From Arcuatula senhousia (taxonomy: Eukaryota; Mollusca; Bivalvia; Mytilida; Mytilidae): DNA of 64,000 bases. The notes beneath the pieces were generated by a model. It did no database searches and was not told the DNA's origin. It worked only from the letters and a program-made list of their open reading frames with translations. Positions 56,860 to 64,000 of the stretch are shown in pieces. Within the stretch, counting starts at the first letter, position 1. Each line of letters begins with the position of its first letter. The stretch lies in the NCBI GenBank assembly GCA_963971305.1, contig OZ020305.1, positions 12,433,001-12,497,000 of the forward strand. The letters are read 5' to 3'. The position numbers and the translations under genes were made by a program.

Positions 56860-59850
56860 CGTAATGTCCGAAAACAACATCGCTCTCACTCAAGTATCAC
56901 TGATCTTATTAAAATCTTTAAAAATAATGGACGCCATCATCTGTTTTGTAAATTATGTTCAATACCCATTTCTAAATTAAATAGTATTCGTTTGGAATGT
57001 AGTACTATATCTCATGCAAGTCCATTATATGAAGGTGCACTCATCATCTCTTCTTTTTGTTACTATAAACTGTTTCCCAAAATTGAAAACACAGAAGACC
57101 ACATTCGACATTTTATAAAATTAACCTACATTAATAGAGGACTTGACTTTATAAATATATCTAGTATATTTATGGACCCTTATATTCAAGATCTCATTCC
57201 ACCTCATTTTTCTAATACCGAACCGCCTATTGTATCTTAATATAAAAAATCTACACGTAATATTATTTTTAACTATACAACTACTACAACTGATGAAGAA
57301 CTGGGCACGAATATTCCTTTGTCATGCGACTGTGCTAGATCTGATTTCAGATATGCTCCTTGTGATCATGTTGTTACCGGAGACCTTTCAATCGTCAATT
57401 ACCCAGAGGTTATGAATTTCTTGAAAAAAGGACCAAAGTTTAGACCACCCACTAAAATTAATTGGAATTCCTGCCTAAACTGTATCAAAACTTCCCTTCT
57501 CTCTTATTGCAAATCTTGGATCAGGAGAGAAGGGACCGACTCAAAATCTCTAGACCATTTTATTAATAAATTTAGGACTATTGTTCAACTCAGAATCAGC
57601 CAATTTCAAAATTCATTCGTAGATTTTAGGCCTAATACTTACCTTAATCGAATTAAGTCAAAAATCCGTTTACTTGGTTTGCGATACGTGTTTGTTCCCG
57701 CCGATAAAGCAGCTAACAATGTCGTTGTGGTATGAAAAAAGTATTACCTTGAGGTTTTAATGCACGAAATAAAAAATTCGAACACTTTCGTTCCCATGCA
57801 TTCGACAGAATCGGGTATCATTGACGATCATATCATAGCGACCACAGCACTTCGAGTTGGCCCGACATACTTTAAGTTACCTACTATGTACTGGATACCT
57901 AAATTGCACAAAAATCCATATAAATCTCGTTTTTTCTCTGCTTCAAGTAAGCGTTCTTTAACCCATATCTCCAAAGTTCTATCTCTTACTTTAACTACTA
58001 TGAAGGAATTTATTATTCAATATTGTGAAAGGGTATTCGAAAATAGTGGAATTAATTATTTTTGGAGCGTTAAAAATTCTCTTGATGTTTTGGACAAGCT
58101 TCGTGCATTTGAAAATACTTTCCATACCGTTGATAGTTACGATTTTTCTACTTTATATACTAACCTTCCGCATAATCTGATTAAAAAGAAATTTGAATAT
58201 TTGGTTAAATGGTGTTTTGACAAATCTAAAAGTGATTATATCTGTTATAGAGTTTCAAAATCATGTAGTAAATCATTTTTAGTAACGAGACTCAAAAAGG
58301 TTACATTAACTGGACTGATGCAGAAACTATTACTGCTCTTAATTATTTATTAGATAATATTTACATACGTTTTGGTAAACAAATTTATCGCCAAATTATT
58401 GGTATTCCTATGGGTACTAATTGTGCGCCACTTATAGCCGACCTTTTCCTATACTGTTATGAATCACAATTTATGGCTAAATTACAAAAAGACCCCAACA
58501 AACAGAACCTAATCGAAACTTTCAATTATACTTTTAGATATTTAGATGACATTCTTGCACTCAACAATCCTTCATTTTCTAATTTTATTACAGATATCTA
58601 TCCTTCTGAATTAACATAGAACAAATCTAACGTCACCAGTGACAGATGTACTTTTTTAGATTTAGATTGAAGTATTATTGACGGAAAACTACAAACCAAA
58701 GTATATGATAAACGTGACGACTTTACCTTCCCTATTATAAATTTCCCTTTTTTTTTGAAGGAGATGTTCCACTAGCGCCGTCATACGGGGTTTACATTTC
58801 ACAGTTAGTAAGATATACTCGGATCTGTAGTGGTGTTTCTGATTTTGATAATAAAAACCGTTTTATTACTGAAAAAATATTAAAACAAGGTTATCGATAC
58901 CACAAATTAGTAAAAAAAATTTCCAAATTCTTCCACAAGTATCGATCTCTTATTGAAAAATTTGTACACGTTTTCTTATAGTGAAAGGAATATCACATCC
59001 TGAATTTTATGGCAATGTTTTTTATAAAGCTCACAAATTTAAAAGCAATCCATTAGAAATGAAAAATTGGCTTCAAAATTTATTACGGAAAGGATATGAA
59101 TTGAATATTTTGGTTAAATCTTTGAATTTAGTGTTTTTTGGCAGAAATATTGATAACTTGATACTTGCTTTAAAACTTCCATAAACGTTTTTACTATTTT
59201 CATTTTTAAGCATTATAGCGATCAAGCATGTCGGTTTTGTGTGATGACACTTCACTAAATCATTATTGTTTGAAGTGTTGTGTCGGATTTAAAATCGATA
59301 CGTTTGATTTTTTTTACATCAGTCGATTGATGATTCTCAGCTAGCTGTCAGTAACAGCGAGTGTTCTATAGAGAGTTCCTTTACCGTCCTTTTGTTTGTT
59401 CTTGTTTTTGTCTCAGGTTCTCTCTAGTGGAATTGGACTTCGATCGATTTGATTTTTATTGTGTGTTTAGTTTTTTTTGTGCTTTGTCTGAGAATATTGA
59501 TAGGGGGAAGGTTGGGCCCAAAAAACTAGTTTAACCCCGCCACATATTACATGTGCCTGTCCTAAGCCAGGAGTCTTTGACAAAGCTTTCGTTTGTACTT
59601 GTCTATTTGATGTTTTCTGTTCCTTGTTTAAGAAAGGGGGTCTATCCGTGACTATTTCAGGGCTGGATTTGAATTATATGCATTTTGTTTGGACCATGGG
59701 CCAATTGCAGAACCGCGAGCAGTGCCAAATGGCCTCGTTGAAGGCTGCTGGCGGTTGTCCATTGTGGTTTTTCTAAATTCCCGTTTAATTGTGGGCTGTG
59801 TCGCGTACAAGTAGTATAGCGTGCCACTATAGAACACTTTGACCCCGATG
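56860..59850 (+). mobile_element. Penelope-like retroelement remnant with broken reverse transcriptase
   Basis: Four open pieces (56992-57240, 57319-57735, 57760-58353, 58410-58619) plus a C-terminal piece (58981-59184) lie in order, separated by stops and shifts. Landmarks: a Cys-rich CDCARSDF segment, GPKFRPP, VPADKAANNVVVV, WIPKLHKNPYKSRF, SYDFSTLYTNLPHNLI, GIPMGTNCAPLIADLFL and RYLDDILAL (catalytic DD). VxxDK plus the PKLHK and LYTNLP blocks indicate a Penelope-like rather than LINE-type enzyme. No GIY-YIG endonuclease is visible after the RT. The tail (59530-59850, CCGCCACATATTACATGTGC) resembles an abundant mussel 3' repeat. The copy is inactive. Confidence 0.8.
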
Positions 59851-60035
59851 ACCCCGAGTTCATTCCCATAGGCTCCATGTTAAATCGTTGCTATTTTTGG
59901 TACTGAATACCCACCCAAGATCTCTAGCAGTAAAGTCGTGTGCAGTCATGCGGAACGGCGACTCGTCCCTTTCTCCCCCCTTTTAGTTCGTCACAAGTTT
60001 CTATTATCTATTATTAACTCTTATCTTTAACGTAC

Positions 60036-60126
60036 CCTAGCCCTAACCCTAGCCCTAACCCTAACCCTAATCCTAACCCTAGCCCTAACCCTAATCCTAA
60101 CCCTAATCCTAACCCTAATCCTAACC
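60036..60126 (+). repeat. Interstitial telomere-like (CCCTAA)n
   Basis: About 15 degenerate hexamers, mixing CCCTAA, CCCTAG and TCCTAA. The G-rich strand is the minus strand. Molluscan telomeres are TTAGGG. It lies about 190 bp past the Penelope-like tail. Confidence 0.9.
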
Positions 60127-60173
60127 ATTTGTTTTGTTAGTGTCGCCCTGTCATTTCTATGTGTTATATAGTT

Positions 60174-60350
60174 TTACTCCCCCCCTCCTCCTTCTTTCCT
60201 CATTTTCCCTCCTCCTCCTCCTCTTTCCCTCATTTTCCCTCCTCCTCCTCATTTCCTCATTTTTCCTCATTTCCCACCTCATTTTCCCTAATTTTCTTCC
60301 TCATTGTCCCTCATTTTCCTGATTTCCCTCCTCATTTCCCTCCTCATTTT
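60174..60350 (+). repeat. Pyrimidine-rich microsatellite tract
   Basis: CCTCCTCCTC, CATTTTCCCT and CTCATTTCC runs. The two overlapping ORFs across it (60134-60509) are Ser/Phe/Pro low complexity and not genes. Confidence 0.85.
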
Positions 60351-60574
60351 TTCTTGTATTTTTCGTCTTTTGAGCTTGTTTTGTTCATGTATGGCTCAAC
60401 TCTAATTGGTTCTTTTCGTTTTTTTTTGTTCGCCCTTTATGGGCTCTTTTTTTGTCTTTGTTATTGTATTGATTGCTTTTATGCTTTTATTTTCTTAAGT
60501 TTTCAATAAAAACTCAAAATCAGGTACAACTTTTATTAACATTCTACGTTTTATTTACATTCTATCTTTCAATT

Positions 60575-63232
60575 TCAATATCCATATGGTCTGGTGGTTA
60601 AATCGTTCATGATCACTCTTTTGTCAAATACAATTCTATAATCTTTCTTTTGTGAAAGGGTTAACAGTTTTTGATTGCTTCTTTGGATCTTGTAATCGTC
60701 TCTCACTGTCCTGATATCGTTTCTGTTGATGGTGACCATCTCCTTGATGGTGTCAAAGTTGATGTCCAAAGCATTCTTATAGTTCAATGTTATTCCACGG
60801 ACTTTGCACATAGTTCTGTTTCCTGCTTTCTCTGGGACGGCTAGTTTATACGCATAGTTTTTTGGTCCTCCAGTGACAAACTCCGTAATAGTATTTCCGG
60901 GTACTTCGTCCGTCAAATCTCCCAAGTAGTCTCCCAGCTTAGGCCTCCATTCTCCAGGTTTGGTGGTAAAAACAATCGAATCTGTATCGCAGTACAATGT
61001 TCTTGGTCCCAAATTCTCCAGATAAGTATATAGTTTAAGTCTGGCCTGGGCGGTAGTATAGGCGGCTATGACGACGTTTGTTTTCTTTTGGGTTTCAATG
61101 AATTCTTCTTTATATTTCCATCGTAATTCCACCATTTCATCGTTAACAAACTGTATTCCGGTCACTTCAATTTTATCGCTCGTTAACTTGTCAAAGTACT
61201 TCGAGGGTTCCGTGATGTAAGAGGTTTGTTGCATGTTGTTTCTTTGTCCAAACTTGCCCCAAAAGCTGTTCAACATTAGTTTGGCTAGAGACCTGATGCC
61301 GGGGTTCTTTTTTATCTTGTTATAGTCTAACTGTATCCCTTCCTTTTCTTCGTAGTTCTTGATATATTGCTGTTTAGCCTCTTCAGATTGACACCATTCT
61401 GGCCAGCCACTAGCTTCTTGTTTCATTTTCAAGAATGTATTGATGTAGTCCGTGAAGAGTCCTCCAGACTTCCTTCTGGGATCGTACTGTTCTACCTCTT
61501 CGAAATGCCATACTTAGTAGATGGTTAAGATGGAATATCCCTTTTCCAATGCCTTCTTCAACTCATCTGTCACCCAAGTTCCCGTTATAGCTCTATCTTT
61601 TTCAGTATGGTTACAAGTCTCCTGCTGGTAGGTTTCGGTACAGGTTCGACAGAGTGGGAACATCAGTTTGTTGTTGATCTTGGTTTGTAAGACGGGGATG
61701 TATAGGTTTTTGGGCGGTAGTACTTTACATTTCACCAATCCTTCGTACTCGTTGATGTCCCCAAAGTTTTCGGTGATGATCAATGGATGACCTTTGGGTA
61801 CTTTTCCGGTTTTGTTGACAAACGGATAGAGCGATGTAACGTCATAGTAGTTTATATTGTCTTTTCCTGTCTGTTTGTACAAGGTAAAGGCTTCTGTTCT
61901 TCCTCCGTAGAAAGCATCTCGTGGTTCCAAAGCAGGGATCATCTCTAAGGAATTTACATAGGCACGAAGTGTTGGATCTTGTTCTATCTCTTTATCGAAA
62001 TCACATTCCCATTTCTCTACGTAGGAGTATCCTTCTGCTTCCAAATAAGTCTTTTTCTCTAGTGTTCGTTGATGAAGATCGTTCATAAACATGTTGTTGA
62101 CCGTATTGATGGTCTCTCTGGAATAGCATCTGGGACAGCCGTGCCAATAACAACCGTGAAATTCATACACAGTTCCATTGTCGTATCCGTCTACTCTGTA
62201 GGGTCCAATCTGCTTCTCTCCTCCGTTTTGGGCGTGTTGAATTCTTGAATCTTTCTTTGCTGATATATGTTTTATCCACTTCATAGCTTTGATGGAGTGC
62301 TTATGTTCTGGTTGGTAGCCTTGCGCTGGGATGAGCCCAATGGTGTTCCACCGTAGAAACTTGGATCGAAAGACAAGGTTGCAGGCGGATGCTATAGTGA
62401 TACTCTCTTGGAAGGGGTCGATTGGAGTTCCGTCTAAGGTGTCCATGAATAGTTGTCGGAAGGTTAAACAGGCTTTTCTCAGGATGTCTACGTCTGTGAT
62501 ACAGTACTCCAAGAGTTCTTCTTGGACTTCAAATGGTTCGTTCCTGTGTTTATCGTACCATTTCACGAATGTTTCGCGGTCTTCTGATTTCATACCATTT
62601 GGATTGTAATAATTGATGCCTGGAAGAGTTTCTAATCTAATGATTTGGTTTTCCTTTGTGTTAAACAGATGTGGAAAGTATCCTTTGTAGAGTTCCTCGA
62701 ATCCAAACATTTACGGGAGTTTGGCTAAGGCAGTGGGTAGAAAGTTGAGGGAATCTATCATCCGTATGCTGCAGTTTGAAATCGTTACAGACATGTTCTT
62801 GGCACCGTTGGGGATTATCTTGGGTTGAATTCCACGACGAAACAGGTATTGCAGAACGGGGATAGAGTCATATCCTTTAAAGTTGTGGCAGATAACGGTG
62901 GAGTTGTTGTTGTTTCCGGTAAATAGCCAGTTGCAAAAGTCGTTGTTGGCGTTGGGTCCACTAAAGACCAGTTGGTTCTGTCCACATTTCCCGCAGGTAC
63001 TCTCTTCAGTTACTTTCTCCTCCATACAGACGGTACAGACTTTTTGAACCACGCATAAGTTGGGTCGATGTTCCTTGGCTCCGCAGGTACTAGCTTTACA
63101 GTGTGCACATCTTCCGTCGGTGTCAGGTTGGTACCCCATTTCGCATTCTACGAGGTCGTCTTGTGTGCATTCAAAATCAAAGAAGATGTAGGTTTGTATT
63201 TCTGGAGGATCTTCGATAACTATAGGTGTCAT
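60575..63232 (-). pseudogene. Polinton/Maverick-type protein-primed DNA polymerase B, broken
   Basis: One frame of 886 codons in three open pieces (63232-62711, 62710-61514, 61513-60575), interrupted by in-frame TAA at 62711-62713 and 61514-61516. Landmarks in order: exonuclease FFDFEC, a Cys-rich insert with repeated Cxx[26 protein letters not shown], motif [12 protein letters not shown], motif B MLNSFWGKFGQ, motif C YCDTDSIV, and the C-terminal TTRPYGY. This is the self-synthesising transposon or adintovirus-like class that replicates its DNA by protein priming. Catalytic residues are all present, so the breaks look recent. The frame stays open and coding-like upstream of the ATG to a TAA at 63326-63328, overlapping the leader ORF in another frame. 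No integrase, ATPase or capsid gene is in view; they may lie to the right. Confidence 0.9.
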
Positions 63233-63675
63233 GTAACACTGATGGTCTGTATCGCAGTATCGTTTACTTCCTTGGACTTTGCTAGTCTTCTTCTTGAGTT
63301 CTTTGTAGGCTTTACTGATTTTCCATTATGGTTCATGGGCTTCTTGGCCTTTACAACGTTAAGGTTCTTTACATCCTTGGTCTTCTCAGACTTAATCGAT
63401 CGCCGTGTCTTCTTTAACTTTGTCATCTGTTCTCTCTTTGAGTCTTGTAGCTTTGTCAAGTGTCTTATTTCCTTGTATATTGCTTTTCCTAAACTTTCAA
63501 GTCTATGTTCCGCACTCTTTGGACGTCTTGAATGTTCTCCCGGTGGTACAGCGTGTCGGGTCTTAGCTTGTGTTGTCCTTTTCTCTTTTGCGTCTACGTG
63601 CTTCACCTTCTCGTGTCATGTAACATCACTCGGCCATGAAAACCGTCTATTGCATTCGGAGCACTGATAAGCCAT
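63229..63675 (-). pseudogene. C2H2 zinc-finger and basic leader ORF of the polymerase, broken
   Basis: From ATG at 63675 the frame encodes MAYQCSECNRRFSWPSDVT, half of a C2H2 finger. It meets TGA at 63616-63618 and continues with the His half (HEKVKH) and a Lys/Arg-rich region to TGA at 63229-63231. Cys and His spacing across the stop fits one finger. The stop overlaps the polymerase ATG (ATGA) in a different frame. A frame slip between this ORF and the polymerase is likely, since the polymerase frame is itself open back to 63326. The finger may be the original N-terminus of the polymerase or a separate small gene. Confidence 0.65.
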
Positions 63676-63769
63676 GTTCTCTCTTCGGTGTCTAATGTAA
63701 AACTAACTCAATCTCCACCTGTCACTCCTTATATCCATATTTCACTTTCTTAACCTTAGATTCGTTATG

Positions 63770-64000
63770 TACAGGTTTTTAGCTCTTCAACAGTATGTGA
63801 CATGACCCTCTTTACCTAATATGTGGAATTGGTCATTTTGTGGTCAAGTCCTGACTGACCACTGACCATAACCACCCTTATAACTCCAGATTATGCCTCT
63901 AGACCTCTTAAGCTCTCTAACGATATACGACAACCCTATATAGGGTCTAATTTAAGGATTGGTCACTTTGTGGTCAAGTCCTGACTGACCACTGACCAAT
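63770..64000. repeat. ~129-bp tandem units at the right edge
   Basis: ATTGGTCATTTTGTGGTCAA followed by GTCCTGACTGACCACTGACC at 63829-63868 recurs at 63958-63997. The preceding AGCTCT...AACnnTATnnGACA stretch also recurs in diverged form. The array runs off the window. It lies 5' of the polymerase genes and could be a promoter or subterminal repeat of the element. Confidence 0.7.

Noticed and set aside
60134..60509. Two overlapping plus-strand ORFs of 62 and 116 residues
   Set aside because: They translate a CT-rich microsatellite (Ser/Phe/Pro runs).
63068..63667. 199-residue plus-strand ORF
   Set aside because: Antisense shadow of the polymerase and its leader. The minus strand carries the conserved motifs.

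Overview
The window is animal nuclear DNA, most likely from a bivalve mollusc and plausibly a mytilid mussel. It is AT-rich, its genes are split by long introns, and it carries many copies of bivalve-type repeats (units containing GGGCAATAACTCCT, GACGGACG runs, GTTACGGCCCC blocks). The species is inferred. No bacterial-style gene, rRNA gene or CRISPR array is present. Exon models below were built by hand from family conservation, splice signals and codon phase. Every junction claimed keeps the reading frame.

Layout: (1) 1-2217 is a repeat with 0.5-kb internal tandem units. (2) 3107-11038, minus strand: KCMF1, a ZZ zinc-finger E3 ubiquitin ligase, with six coding exons visible and the 3' end off the left edge. 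Its fourth intron has textbook U12 AT-AC signals. (3) 11680-14225 is a dead non-LTR retrotransposon carrying a nested repeat; inverted-repeat elements and a near-perfect 61-bp hairpin lie to 16680. (4) 16922-22519, plus strand: complete QDPR (dihydropteridine reductase, six exons, 236 residues). (5) 24355-27155 holds two large repeats. (6) 28211-44017, minus strand: complete EXD2, a membrane-anchored DEDDy 3'-5' exonuclease with an HNH-like C-terminal region. It has two alternative last exons and a six-unit tandem array made from its exon 8. (7) 44018-44197 is a compact divergent promoter with CRE and CCAAT boxes shared by EXD2 and (8) a plus-strand DC-STAMP domain gene (DCST1/2 type, exons 1-5, 3' part not found). 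(9) 46829-48585 is a foldback element inside DCST intron 2 with smaller elements nested in it. (10) 50926-64000 is mostly mobile DNA: diverged repeats, a dead LINE, a broken Penelope-like reverse transcriptase whose sense strand runs into degenerate (CCCTAA)n, and a broken Polinton/Maverick-type protein-primed DNA polymerase with a zinc-finger leader ORF.

The host genes are unrelated housekeeping functions: ubiquitin ligation, biopterin recycling, DNA/RNA end processing or mitochondrial nuclease activity, and a membrane protein linked to sperm-egg fusion in other animals. They do not form a pathway. The notable material is the AT-AC intron, the EXD2 exon duplications, the shared promoter and the layered mobile elements. 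No wholly new gene system was found.
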